Shown piece after piece: positions 20,758-31,903 of a DNA stretch of 64,000 bases (within the stretch, counting starts at the first letter, position 1; every line of letters starts with the position of its first letter). The stretch is from Thelonectria olida (Eukaryota > Ascomycota > Sordariomycetes > Hypocreales > Nectriaceae). The notes below the pieces were generated by a model. The model made no database searches. It had not been told where the DNA came from and saw only the letters and a program-made list of their open reading frames with translations. The position numbers and the translations under genes were made by a program. The stretch covers positions 1 through 64,000 of the forward strand of contig JAGPYM010000040.1 of assembly GCA_020736575.1 (NCBI GenBank), given 5' to 3'.

Positions 20758-20861
20758 AAAATAAAAGGGAGATAAAGAGTAAGGAATAAGAAAAGTTAAA
20801 AGGTTAAAAGTAAGAGAGAATTAAAATTAAAAGTAAGAGGGATTTAAAGAGTTAAGGTTAT

Positions 20862-21264
20862 TGTCACGGCCCATGCCATGACCCCGTGGGGGACCAGGCG
20901 GTCAACCACGGCAGAACCCAGTAGACCCACAAAAACTACCCTATGAGCGTAAATCGTCATATGCAAGTCGAACCAGGTCGGTTCGACTCAACTCGACTAT
21001 GCAAGTCGAACCAGGTCGGTTCGACTCGAGTCGACCACAATCGACTCACAGAAGTAGCCGGTATATAAACACACTCATTTAGCACATTAGATAGATACAG
21101 CCACTTCAGCTTTCAATACAACTTGGTTACACTCATCTACTTTGAGCACATTACCAGACGTAACAACCCACTACATTGCTCAGACCTTAACGCCCTGATC
21201 TCTCTGCCAACATAAACCTAGAACCCTCTAGTCTTATCCGTTGGGAATTGACCAGATCGTTACA
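20862..21264 (+). repeat. Solo LTR related to Gypsy-1 with a different U3
   Basis: 403 bp, starts TGTCACGG and ends CGTTACA, flanked by the 5-bp duplication GTTAT (20857-20861 and 21265-21269). From the TATATAAA box to the end it nearly matches the Gypsy-1 LTR. The upstream part is unrelated and carries two tandem AAGTCGAACCAGGTCGGTTC units plus partial copies. No internal sequence remains, as after LTR-LTR recombination. Confidence 0.93.
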
Positions 21265-22049
21265 GTTATAAGAAAAGTAAAAAGGAGTAAAAAGGAAAGT
21301 ATTTATATAAACGATAATATATAAGTATTTAAAATAATAATTTAAATTAAAAATAGAATTAAAAAGAAAGAAAGTAAAATGATTAAAAAGTTAAAATATT
21401 AAATATATAATATTAAAAAAGGAGGGAATTAAAAAAAGAAATACAATTAAAAATTAAAAAAGGAAAGATTATTAAAAATAGAGTAATAGGAAGTAAATAT
21501 AAAAGTAAAAAAAGAAAAATAGAAATAAAATAATAATTAGAAAATAGTAAATAAGATAAAAAGGGAAAATTAAAAGTAAAAGAAAAGATTAGAATTATAA
21601 AATAAAAAAGAATGAAAGAAGAAATAATAAGAAAAGTAAAAGAGGAATAGTAATTAAAAAAAAAAAGGTTTAAAAGTAATATTAAAATAAAAAAAGAAAT
21701 AAAAAGAAAGATAAAAATATAAATATTTTTTTGAAAGTAAATAGTAATATAGGAAGAGTTATAATTACTAACTGCTAAGATTAGTTAAAAAGAAAAGTAA
21801 CGGTTAGAGTTAAAAATAAAAAAAAGGGTTAAAATAAAAAATATAATATAATATAATAATTAAATAATAATAAGAAAATAATAAGAGAGAAATAGGAAAG
21901 TAATAGTATAAAAAAAGGGAAAAAATATAATATAAAGAATTAAAAGAAAAGAAACATAAAATAAAAAAGTAAGAAAGATAGTAATATAAAAATAAAATAA
22001 AATAATTAAAGATTAAAAAAGAATAAAATTAAAAGTTAAATTTAAAAAG

Positions 22050-22472
22050 TGTAACGATCTGGTCGGTTTGAACCAACTGTTAAACCTTAAACGGGTCGTT
22101 CTGGGTTTATGTTGGCAGAGAGGTCAGGGCGTTAGGCTGAGCGGTGCGTAAGGAGGTAAACGAAGTGTTACGTCGCTTGATAGTCAATCGAAAGGTGATT
22201 GAGGTAAAGCAGTTGTATTGATAGCTGAAGTAGCCGTGTCTATCTAATGTGAAGAATGAATGTGTTTATATACTAGCTACTTCCTTGAGTCGATCGTGGT
22301 CGACTCGAGTCGAACCGACCTGGTTCGACTTGCATAGTCGAGGTGAGTCGAACCGTCCTGGTTCGACATGCATACGGCGCGCCACGCTTATAGGGTAGTT
22401 TTTGTGGGTCCATTGGGTTCTGCCGTGGTTGACCGCCTGGTCCCCCACGGGGTCATGGCATGGGCCGTGACA
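22050..22472 (-). repeat. Solo LTR, same family, opposite orientation, more diverged
   Basis: 423 bp on the minus strand (reads TGTAACGATC...CCGTGACA on the plus strand), flanked by AAAAG at 22045-22049 and 22473-22477. It has the same U3 type as the LTR at 20862, with the GTCGAACC/GGTTCGAC boxes, but a clearly diverged R-U5, so it is the older insertion. Confidence 0.92.
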
Positions 22473-22504
22473 AAAAGTATAAAAACTAAATAAAAAAGAA
22501 AAGA

Positions 22505-22605
22505 AAGAAAGGGTTAGGGTTAAAAAAGTAATAAGAAGGTTAGGGTTATAAAAGTGATAAGAAGGTTAGGGTTATAAAAGTGATAAGAAGGTTAGGGTTA
22601 TAAAG
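22505..22605 (+). repeat. Interstitial telomere-like repeats, cluster 2
   Basis: About four GGTTAGGGTT units spaced about 26 bases apart by ATAAAAGTGATAAGAA, forming a short tandem array in the same orientation as cluster 1. Confidence 0.75.
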
Positions 22606-23167
22606 AAAATAAAAGTATTAAAGCTATAAGAAAAAAGAAAGAAATAAAAATAGAAGTTATTATATAAAAAGGAATATATAAGTATTTAAAAGGATATTTT
22701 TAATAAAAAAAGTAAAAATAGTATTATTAAGTAAAGAAAGTAAAGTAGTTAAAAGATTAAAATTTTAAAAATAATATATAAAATTAAAAAATAAAGGGGC
22801 TAGGGGTATTTAAGAGTTGAAAATGAAAGAAAATTAAAAAAGGAGTAAAAGGGAGTAAATATAAAGGTATATAAGTATAAAAGTATAAAAGGAAAATAGA
22901 AATAAAAATGGGAGAAAATAAAAGAAAGGTTAAAAGATAAAATAAAAGAATGGTTAAAAAAGAAAATAAAAAAAAGGAAAGTTAAAAGTATAAAAGTAAG
23001 AAAGAGCTAGGCATATATTAGTATTAGTATAAATATATAAAGCAAATATAATTTTACTATAGGCAGTACTTATTATAAGTATAGTGCGGTAGTGCGTCTT
23101 AGGGTTTAAAAGAAAAATAAGAGTGTAAAAAAGTTTAATTAATATAAGGGGGTGGGTGGGTGAACCT

Positions 23168-23213
23168 AACCGCGAGGCCGCTGGTAGTATGGCCATACTA
23201 CCATTTCGCGGTT
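23168..23213. repeat. Nested palindrome at the end of the A/G-rich tract
   Basis: A perfect 22-bp palindrome (23182-23203, TGGTAGTATGG and its complement) sits inside an outer 8-bp inverted repeat, AACCGCGA (23168-23175) and TCGCGGTT (23206-23213). It lies where the cytosine-poor tract gives way to ordinary-composition DNA. Confidence 0.8.
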
Positions 23214-23293
23214 TGTATGGGGCTGCCAATCACAGCGCCGCGAATCCGACGGTGGGTCCGCAACAGGGATCCCAACCTACCACCTCCAAACTA

Positions 23294-23337
23294 ACGTCGG
23301 CCACAGGTCAACGGGCCACCCCCTCAATGGGCCACCC
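23294..23337. repeat. pogo/Fot1 left terminal inverted repeat
   Basis: 44 bp, perfect inverted match to 39016-39059; TA duplication immediately outside. Confidence 0.95.
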
Positions 23338-23566
23338 AATTCAGTTGGGTTTGGCGCGCCTTCCTATTCGGGCAAGTTACGCGAGAATTTGATTGGGTAC
23401 ATCTGAGTACGGATGCGGCTTACACGAGAGCCGCCAAAAACACAGCAACTTTAAACCCAAATAACTTGCTAGAAAAAGCAGCTAGAAAGTCCAGAAAAGG
23501 CCAATTATATATAAAAATAGCTAAAGAATCTAAATATCTACTTTTTTTTTTTTTTGGCTTTTTCTT

Positions 23567-23757
23567 CTAGTTTATATCTATTTCTTCTAAAACCCGCTTT
23601 TTAGTCTGATAAATATCTGAAATATAGACAAATAATTGGTTAGGATCCTTTAAAACAGCTTTTTTTTTAGTCTGTATATTAGACTTTTTTTCTTTTGCTT
23701 TAAATGTCTGATTTTCCTTCTGAAGAACTGCTAATTGGACTGTTAAATTATCAAATC
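23567..23757 (-). pseudogene. C-terminal exon fragment of the pogo/Fot1 transposase
   Basis: Continues the transposase frame of 37532-38852 once Gypsy-2 and one AAATC are removed. Reading resumes as KGFDNLTVQLAVL, passes through a Lys-rich stretch, and ends at TAG (23567-23569). This fixes the insertion site inside the gene. Confidence 0.85.
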
Positions 23758-23797
23758 TGTGAAGGGTTACTAATAGTGTGAATTACAGCTATATAGT
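23758..23797 (-). repeat. Gypsy-2 left LTR, first part (split by Copia)
   Basis: 40 bases matching 37328-37367 exactly. The last five (ATAGT) are one copy of the Copia target duplication; the LTR continues at 32109. Confidence 0.95.
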
Positions 23798-23997
23798 TGT
23801 CAGATATTTGGGTGAATTTTTTTTGATTCCATTTTTTTTTTTCCTGCTTATTGCTTGAGATTTCAGACCCAGCTTTATATGCCTTTTATAGAATCAACTG
23901 GAAGCTGCTTGATAAGCCTGTGGCAATAGGTGGCAACTGTCATCTTTGATGACAATACTTATCAGCCTTTCAAGCTTCCTTTTGCCACTATTCAACA
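23798..23997 (-). repeat. Copia LTR (3' in element orientation)
   Basis: 200 bp, identical by eye to 31904-32103. A diverged relative is found at about 41740-42132. Confidence 0.95.
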
Positions 23998-24038
23998 CAC
24001 CCCCTCAGGTTCAAGTAGGTCTCTATTGAGCCTGCAGG

Positions 24039-25375
24039 TTATAGGCAGTCTTCCATGTTTTGGAGTCTTTCCTCTATTCCTACCTGCTTCCGGTTCAGCT
24101 GTCTTTCCTGAATGTCTTCCAGGCCAAGTTGATAGAGGAAGCGGTTCCATTTGCCTGCCGGTAGGGCCTTCGTTAAGCCATCTGCAACTATTTCTGTTGA
24201 CTTGGTGTATTTGACCTGGATTTTCCCTCCTTGGACTTCTTGTCTTAGCCAGTGGTTATGGATGTCGACATGTCTTAGCTTGGTCTTCAAGGTAGCTATT
24301 TCGGCCTTAACCAGGTTGATGGTCTGAGTGTTGTCGCAGTCAATCTGGATGGTCGAGTCATCCAGTTGTACTGTAAGCTCCTTCAGCAGTCGGCTCGCAT
24401 AGAGAGACTCCTTAGCGGCTTGGGCTAGGGCTAGGAGCTCTGCTTCTGTTGTGGACGTAGTGACTGTATCTTGCTTGCTAGCTCTCCAACCAATCAACCC
24501 ACCGAATAGCTGAATAGTGTATGCTTGTGAGCTTTTCCGGTCAAGAGTATTATCGGCAAAGGAGGCATCGCTAGCAACTTTGAGTCCACCGGGCCCTCCG
24601 AAGGCTAGTGCTTTATGCCTTGTGCGAGAGAGGTAGTGGATAACGCGGTCAGCAGCTTCTTGATGAGCTCTTCCTGGGTTGGTGAGGAATCGTGCCAGTC
24701 TGGAGACGGCGAAGGCTATGTCGGGTCGGGTGTTGACAGCGATATAGAGGACTGAGCCGACCTTGCGTTGGTAGTGCTGAATTTCCGCTGGGGCTGCTAG
24801 CCCTGTTCGAGGCCGCAGCTCTGTTTGAGTCATTGGTACTGTAGCTGTTCCTTTGTTAGCTAGGTTTGCAATTTTGTCAATATAGGCTGTTTGAGATAGC
24901 CAAATCTTTCTTGAAGGTCGGTCCCGTATGACTTCCATTCCAAGGAACCATTGTATGGGATTGCCGCCTGTTAGTTTGTATCTCAATTGGAGTTGTTTGA
25001 TCAGTTTGTTAGCCTTATTTTCCCGAGTTTTTCGGTAGGCCACGATAACATCATCAACATAGAAGAAGAAGAGGATTCCTTCCTTCTTGAAGCAGCAGGG
25101 CTCGTGAGGAATCTGTTCATAGCCAAGCTCTCTGAGGGTCTTTGAGAGCTCCTTCTGCCACAGTAAGGGAGAGACTCGTAATCCATATAGGGCTTTATTT
25201 AGTTGCAGAATGGTCCCTGCCTTCTTGTACCCCGGAGGCATATGCATGAAGATATCCTCATTGATTGGGGCATGTACGAATGCGTTGACGACATCGTATT
25301 GGACCATTTCTAGGTCGAATTTAGCTGCTATAGCTATTAGGGTCCGGAAGGACCTTCCGGCTAGGGTAGCTGCAT
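24039..25375 (-). pseudogene. Copia Pol, C-terminal part: reverse transcriptase and RNase H
   Basis: Open frame with the Copia reverse transcriptase core (QYDVVNAFVHA, LNKALYGLR, FFYVDDVI), LGMEV, and the terminal RNase H region (SDASFAD...STTEAELLAL, DCDNTQTI, IVADGLTKAL). It ends in a stop just inside the 3' LTR boundary. The start of this domain lies on the other side of the hAT element (28484 onward), so the protein cannot be made intact. Confidence 0.93.
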
Positions 25376-28300
25376 CAGCGCTGATTTCAATTCAAGTAAG
25401 TCAAGTTCGGGGCTCTAACTTGATTACTTGAAATAAAATCGTCCATGAACTTACTTAACTTGAATTGAATTGATATACTTGAATTGAAAGCGCTGACCTG
25501 AGGCCAGGATGAAGCAATTGGTACTCTCACGCCTCCCCTCCATCCCAACCCATCAGGTCCCCACCAAAGCTGACGACCTCGCCCACAGTGATCGCTTGAT
25601 GGCCTAGCCAATTCCGTAGGCACTGTATTTCCTCTATTATCTCGGGGCTTAAACTGTGCCTTTGCGAGCTTACTGTCAACTTTGTGACACTAAACGTCCG
25701 CTCAGGATCGACAGACATAGCAGGAATTGCCAGGATGTCGAGGGCAAACTTGCTCAGACGTGGATATTCTTCTTGGTGATCCCTCCACCATAGAATGGGG
25801 TTCAAGTTCTCTCGCCGGACTGGCCCTTGCCTCATATAAACTCCAAGCTCATCTTCTTCCTCCATCATGTACTGATCGTAGCTCTGCATCCACTGGTCGA
25901 ATTGACTGGGCTCGTCTTGCCGCATCGCTTTTCCTATCACGGTTCTCGCTGTATCGGACTGCTCCTTACGTGGATACTGTTGTTCAAAGAATTCCCGGAC
26001 ACTGTTCTTAGCGTCCCGTAGCCACACTAGTTGCTCGTGGCTAGTCCAGTTCGCCTCAAGCCAAGACACGTTCCAGCGCGGGTGAAGAATAACGGCAGCC
26101 GGGTAAAGTGGCGATTGGCCAAGGAGAGTGTAATACTCATCAAGCTTTAACCAACAGTTATTGATAGAGATTTGTATGCATCGTCGGTGGTCATCATCAA
26201 GATTCTCAGTTTGCAAGAATGCACCAGTATAGTCGTCTCGAGTGTGCTGTGGCAAGTGTTTCTCGCGTCCGCGACCCTGGTCAACTCGTGGAGTACTACA
26301 TCCTGAGAAACTATTAGCAAAATAGGCATAAAGACGAGCGAATATGAACCAGAAAGCCATACTCGTGGTTGCCGAGGCTCTGGCATTCCGTAGCTCATCA
26401 GCAGTACCATCAGGTGGCGAGAATATCAGTTTTTGCTCCTCGAAGAAGTTGAGCAAATATTCCATTCCGATCATCACTTCCCACAAGGCGCCGTAACGGC
26501 CTTCTTTGGCCCAACCCTGGCACCTCATGGTGATCTCGTAGAGTGGTTTGAGTAAACTCTGTATCTCCGCCAACAGAAGCCAGTCTTGTGGTGAAAGCTG
26601 ATCTTGGACAGGCACACGTTGTCGGGGCTCTGCTGCCTTCGTTTCGAGATATGCGATGAAATGGTCAATGTGCTCTCGTTTGCGAATGGCACGCTGGATC
26701 ATCAGAAAAGTCGAATTCCATCTGGTTTCATTGTTTTGCATCAGCTCGAGGTCGATGGCAGCTCGCTCTTCCTCAAAGAGTTGATAGCCGTCTTCGTCGC
26801 GCTGGTTGCATGCCAGAGATTTCATCAACTCTCGCCGTTGCGGAGAAGCCCTGACGAACCGGACGATGTTATGCAGCTTGCCCACTGCTCCCCGTTTCCG
26901 CCAAAGTCGAAGCTCACGCTCTTCAACTTGGAAAGCCGCCTCGGTGAAGGCTTCTCGCTCAAACGAGTCAGGGTCTTCCCCCCAGAGGAACGCTCGAGCT
27001 GCAAGGTTGACGATATGCCCAAAGCACCGTGTTCGGTGGTTTCTAATATCCTCCTCGGCCATCGCAGGAGAAAGTCGACGATAGAGGCTCGCCAAGCACG
27101 TGTCATTGGACGAGACATTGTCGCAGACACCCGCGCCAATCCGATCTCGTATCCCGTACTCGCCGAAGATATCGTATATTGTCGTTGCTTGGTTATCTCC
27201 GGAATGAGCTCCCCACACACGGCGCAGGGCAAGAAGTCGCGATTGGAGTTGATAGGAGGCGTCGAGATAGTGAGCGTGGAGGCCAAGGAAAGCGTACCGG
27301 TTTGGAGAAGTCCACATGTCAAAGCTAAAGCTAATCCTTGTGACTGACTTCTCCAATTGACTCGATATTGCTCCCTTCTTTACCTCGAATAATTTCCGCA
27401 TGGTATCACGCACCGACTGCCGGCTCCACGGCACCTCTTTTGCCAATGACGCATCGTGTAAGTCGAGCATTCGTCGCAAGTACGGATTCGACGGCGCCGT
27501 GAAAGGAAGATTGGCAGTGACGATCCAGCCGACCGTCAGCTCCTTCGCTTTATTAACATTGGATCTTGCTGTAGGAAGCTCCAGGCAGCGCCGTTTCGAA
27601 GGGGGGTGAATGTCAGCGCGAGACGAATCTTCGTCCGCATTGTCATCCGCCTCAGTGATCATATGGGACCTATATCCGGTAAGACGCTGAAAAAGAATAA
27701 ATGTCGGACTCATACGGATGCCATATACCTTCGGAGATGCTCAATTGGCGACGTGGTGTTTGTCGCGACGAACAACGAGCTCTTCCCGCGTTCATCACAT
27801 TTCGAGCAAACCCAGTAGGTCTGCAACGTCCGCAAATCAGGGCTGACTTCCGTGAGGAAGAATCCATGGGCTTGAATCCAGCTCCGCCGGCCTTTGCGGT
27901 TCTTGTTGGCAATATACTCCTCTGGTATATACCTCTTGCAGCCGATCTGGACTGTTGGGAGGTCAGCAAGAGTCGTTCTCCCAGATTCAGCCTTGATGGA
28001 CGCAGCGTCAAGCTGGTGTTTCAGCGATTTGCGCTGACTGCTAACCCCCAAGAGCGTTTCTAGCGACTGCTGTTTTGCTGCCATAGGCATAGCGGATCAT
28101 TAGCGGATCGCGGATCGTGGATGCTACTCACAGAGGGACGACTTGGGTTCTGAAGTCAGGTGCGACGCGTCTCGACCACGCGGGCGAACAAACAGTAAAT
28201 CCGCGCCACCCCTACTTACCGCGTCCCTGGATTATCATTGGTGCAATCAGCTTGGGGGCCACACCAAATTCATTACCCTACACCTGGGGCCCGACGAGCC

Positions 28301-28475
28301 CCGAATGGCCTCGGCACTCCCAGGACCATCGCACAGGAAAACCCATAAAATATAGTATTTCAAGTAAATCAAGTTTGAGGCATTATGAACTTACTTACTT
28401 GAAATATATTGGGCCGTCAACTTACTTGACTTACTTGAAATACTTGACTTGATACTTGAATTGAGGTCAGCGCTG
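25376..28475 (-). mobile_element. hAT DNA transposon inserted in the Copia reverse transcriptase
   Basis: 3100 bp with terminal inverted repeats (CAGCGCTGA-N2-TCAATTCAAGTA; 21 of 23 match) and a perfect 8-bp target duplication AGCTGCAT (25368-25375 and 28476-28483), as expected for hAT. Both ends carry dense CTTGAA/TTCAAG and ACTTAC motifs (about 25385-25490 and 28358-28462), likely transposase-binding subterminal repeats. It is the innermost element of the nest. Confidence 0.96.
25527..28090 (-). CDS. hAT transposase with BED-like zinc finger
   Basis: Cut-and-paste transposase. The first segment (27716-28090, from ATG at 28090) has a BED-like finger region (CSKCDERGKSS...IEHLRR), although the last histidine of the usual H-x3-5-H is not evident. 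The second segment (25527-27686) is a long hAT transposase: SFDMWTSPN, a ribonuclease-H-like core (DNVSSND, RCFGHIVNLAARA), and the C-terminal dimerisation region (WWRDHQEEYPRLSKFALDIL...ERTFSV, CLRNWLG). The segments join in frame if the 29-nt stretch 27687-27715 (GTATGA...TTTTTCAG) is removed. That would be an unusually short intron; otherwise it is a frameshift. The DDE region appears intact. Confidence 0.85.
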
Positions 28476-28483
28476 AGCTGCAT

Positions 28484-30605
28484 ATGTCTCTTGCAACCTC
28501 CCTTTAGCTTGTTGGTCTCCTCTAACCACTAGCCGTGCCTTGCACTTCTGAAAGCGGCCGTGTTTGTTAAATTTGTAGACGTACACCCACATACAGCCGA
28601 GGACCTGTTGTTCAGAGGCTCGAGGGTCTTTGGCTCGTATCTCAGTCCAAGACCTCATTTCCTTGTGACTTTGAAGGTGATCTTCTTCAGCTTTTTGGAA
28701 GAGACTTCCAAACGGATGATCCATGAGATCTTGATGTTTCCTCGGGGGCGGCGGCAGATTGCTTCTGTGCATCTTCACCCCCTGGCGGAGCTTCCGTTCT
28801 ATTGAGGTCTGCAGAGGGGTCTTTCTTCCGGCTAGGAAGGCTGCCTGCCAAGGAACTGTTGTTGTACCTTCATTCGTCTCGATTGTAGGCTTAACTCCTT
28901 GATGGAGCGTTTGGATGGAGTATGCCAGAAGGGCTGATGGCGGCGACTGTGGTGGCGTTTGAAGAGGGACAAATTTTGCCGTTGTGTATGGGCCGCCGAT
29001 GTGTTCGGCTGTTTCGTCGGCTTGCTCTAGTTGAGTTCCTTCAGCTTCGGTCAGAGCGTCTATTGGAAGGGTTATTTCGAAGGAGTCTTCAGCTTCTAGT
29101 TCTTCAAGGCTGTCTTGATCTGGAAGGGCAGAATCTTGTGCGAACTTGGCTATTTCGTTAAGATCAGCTTCAAAAAGATCATCCTTGAATTGTTCCCAGT
29201 CTCCATTGCAGATCTCATCTTCATTGAATATGACGTCTCGAGTGTTGACTATCCGGTTGATTGTAGGGATCCAGATCCTATAGATGTTCGAAGACCTATA
29301 GCCAACTAAGAAGCCGATCCAGCCTTTGGGCTTAAGTCGCATTTTGCGATTGACCTTCTGCTGGGCTTCTGAGGTCATTGCGTAGGCCTTGCAGCCAAAT
29401 GCTCGTAGATGTGCCTGATCCGGTTGTTTCTTCGGTTGTGGAATCCCTCTAGCCTTAGCTGAGGCAGTGTGCAGTTGATCATATGGTGTTTTCCAACCTG
29501 ACTTGTAGTTTGGCGTTCGGTTATATAGATAAACTGCTGTTCTGCCAATTTCTGGCCACAACTGATGAGGAAGCTTAGCTCCTGTCCGCATAGCTCTTTC
29601 TTTATCTTTGATCACACCCCCTGAGCGTTCGGCGCCGCCGTTTTGGGCTTGTGTGTGTGGTGCTGAGGGCTCGAGGATAATTGCTCTATTTCTTAGGAAG
29701 TCTCCGACCTTCGGCTTGACCTCCGTGATCTCGTTATCGCATTCGATGACTCTGATCTTGAGGCTGTGTTGCTGTTCCATATGACCTAGAAAGGCTTTGA
29801 AGGCTGTGATAATCGCTTCTGCTGTCCGAGCTGTAAGGTAGTAATCCCAGATGTATCCAGTAGCTCGGCAGGTCAGTAACATCTGTGAGGTATAGCCGTC
29901 TATGCCTTCTTCGTAGTCATGGAAGTCAACAGCAATGCGTTCGCCGGCAATTTGATCAGACTGTCTTGGAGCCCGTCTGACCTGCCTCTTGACCTTCGAT
30001 ATCCCACAGGCGTCGCATTCAACGGTGGTTGGACCTCGGATGCGCACCCCCTGAGAGGCCGAGACCAAGTGTTCAAGGGCTTGTGGTCCCGGGTGCCCTA
30101 GGCGGCTGTGCCAGCGGATGGCTTCTCCCGTCAAAGGAGCCCTTTTGGTGTAAGAGTTGAATTTGTGGGCTGCCAACGCTGCTGGTTGGTATTCAATGAC
30201 GTATTGACCGTATATGTCTTGAATCGGGCATGCAAGTGTTTGATCGAGCCATCGGAGGGTCGTTAGGTCGTGCCGGTTATCCCAGTAGAGGCCATTCCTT
30301 CGTAGCTGACGTAGGGAGACTAGGGTCGTAAGGATTCGAGGGCAGTAGGCCACATCTTCGAGCAACAGGGCTCGAGTTCCCGTGAGCCTAACAGTCATGG
30401 TTCCGTAGCCTAAGATGGGTAGTTTTCGGTCTCCAGCCCAGATGAAGTCGCCTGGAATAGCCGGTTGAAGGCTAGCTAGTCTATTGGGGTTATTGGTGAT
30501 TGAGATAGTGGCTCCGGGGTCGAGGATCATTGAGTTCCGTAAGGGATAGTCGTCCCTTTGAGCTGCAAAGACAGCCTTGACTTCGGCGATTGGTCGGCCG
30601 TAGAG
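28484..30605 (-). pseudogene. Copia Pol, N-terminal part: protease, integrase, start of reverse transcriptase
   Basis: Open from after the nonsense codon at 30606-30608. Contains the protease active site (LDPGATISI), GAG-pre-integrase zinc region (HSRLGHPG...CDACGISK), integrase core (DFHDYEE, CDNE, GGAERSGG), and the first reverse transcriptase motif (KARLVVRGDQQ), where the hAT element cuts in. The rest of the domain is at 24039-25375. Confidence 0.9.
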
Positions 30606-31830
30606 TCATTCGTCTGATTCTTCCTCTTTGGTCGGCTGTGACGGGGTCTTAGGCCTCTTTCTTGTGAGGGCTCTTACCTGGGCCTGTAGGTCTAGGTCTT
30701 CCTCGAGGGCTTCCTTTACCTTCGTCTGCAGTCTTTCTCGAGGCCTGAACCCTTTCCAGGCTAGGTTCGGATACACATAGAAGCATTTCTCAAGAATATG
30801 GGGTAGACCGCACGCCGGGCATTTCTCCCGACTCTCAGGAGACCTCTGGCGCTTCGTCTTTCTCCCTCCCTTCTTCGTAGAACGGTACTGGCCTTCAATG
30901 ATGTGGGCGTCCCCTTCATCATCCTGGGGGTCCTCCCCAGCAAAGCTCGCAGAGAATGCACCACGGGCTATTCGTCCCGTTGTGCGTCCTTGGCTGTTAG
31001 CAGCCTCTGCATTTTGGAGCTTATTCCGGAAGGCGTTCGCTAGATCTCGATAGATTAGGGTTTCATCTTGGATAAGGCTTTGTTGGCTTATTTCGTATGC
31101 AGCCGTCCAGGCCGGTAGGATATTTGATGCGATATTGAAGAAGTCGTAGGCCCACGAGCTGCAATAAAGGGTCTCCGGGACCTTCCGTTGCTGCCCTTTG
31201 GCCAGGGCTTCTTCCCATTTTTCCAGCCACTGGATAGCTTGGCTGGTGGTCTTTGGAGCTGTCTTCAGCAGGGTTAGATATCTGTTTCGAGCATCTCTTG
31301 TTTCGTCTGCTTCTGATCTTCCGCATCGGGCACGGAGGTTGTGGTGCCATTCGTATATCGACTCGTGTGGCTGACAGCAGGTCCGGATGAAGCTGGGAGC
31401 GACTGTTCGTAAGACCCAGTCTTTGAGGGTGCCAAGGGCCTTTTTTTTCGTCCTTGAAGATCCTTTCTTCCAGCTGATAAAAGGCTAGGTCCTGTTGGAA
31501 GGTCTTCTGGCCTTGCTCAGTTAGGTCGGACACAACCCACGTCCCGTTGGCAGTTTCTTGGATATCGTCTTGGGTGCTTTCTTGAGTGGTGTCTTGAGAA
31601 TTGATTGTCTCTGACCGTATCGTCCGTTGGGCTAGAGCAGTCTTCGTATATTTGCGTTTCCTAATATCTGGAAGGGCTGGTTTGTCTCTTAGGAAAGTCT
31701 TCCATTTGAGGTATTGTTGAAGGTCAAGACGTTCAGCCTGAATGCGAAATGCATGCTCCCAGTCAAGGAAATCCCCAGGTTTGGATAGGGTGGCTGCGAG
31801 GCCTTCCTTTTGAGGATTGAATAGTGCCAT
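30606..31830 (-). pseudogene. Copia Gag region, broken by a homopolymer frameshift and a nonsense codon
   Basis: Starts MALFNPQKEG at 31830. The frame breaks at an A8 run on the coding strand (plus-strand T8, 31441-31448). One A fewer would restore the downstream frame, which reads through a Gag-like body and a CCHC knuckle (CPACGLPHILEKC) before a TGA at 30606-30608. The TGA sits where the frame otherwise continues straight into Pol and could have come from CGA. Confidence 0.85.
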
Positions 31831-31903
31831 TATGTATGAGAAAGAGGGGTTTCAAAGGTTTTGACGGTTTTAAACAAAAGGTTGAGGCAATGAGACTCTT
31901 AAT

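Larger units (their letters stand above)
20185..23150 (+). other. Gene-free, cytosine-poor A/G-rich tract, likely internalised subtelomere
   Basis: Outside the two solo LTRs this strand is mostly A, G and T, with long stretches almost lacking C. It is rich in AAAG, TAAG and GGGTT words, and no supported reading frame is seen. It contains two clusters of TTAGGG-like repeats. RIP would deplete both C and G; the G-rich, C-poor asymmetry instead resembles the G-strand of decayed telomeric repeats. It begins right after the TLH gene. Confidence 0.6.

Noticed and set aside
20920..21060. GGTTCGACTC boxes in the solo-LTR U3 resemble a tRNA B box
   Set aside because: No A box at proper spacing and no cloverleaf; the boxes belong to a tandem U3 repeat.
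22505..22605. Regular repeat spacing suggestive of a CRISPR array
   Set aside because: Eukaryotic context, identical spacers, and telomere-like units; it is a simple tandem array.
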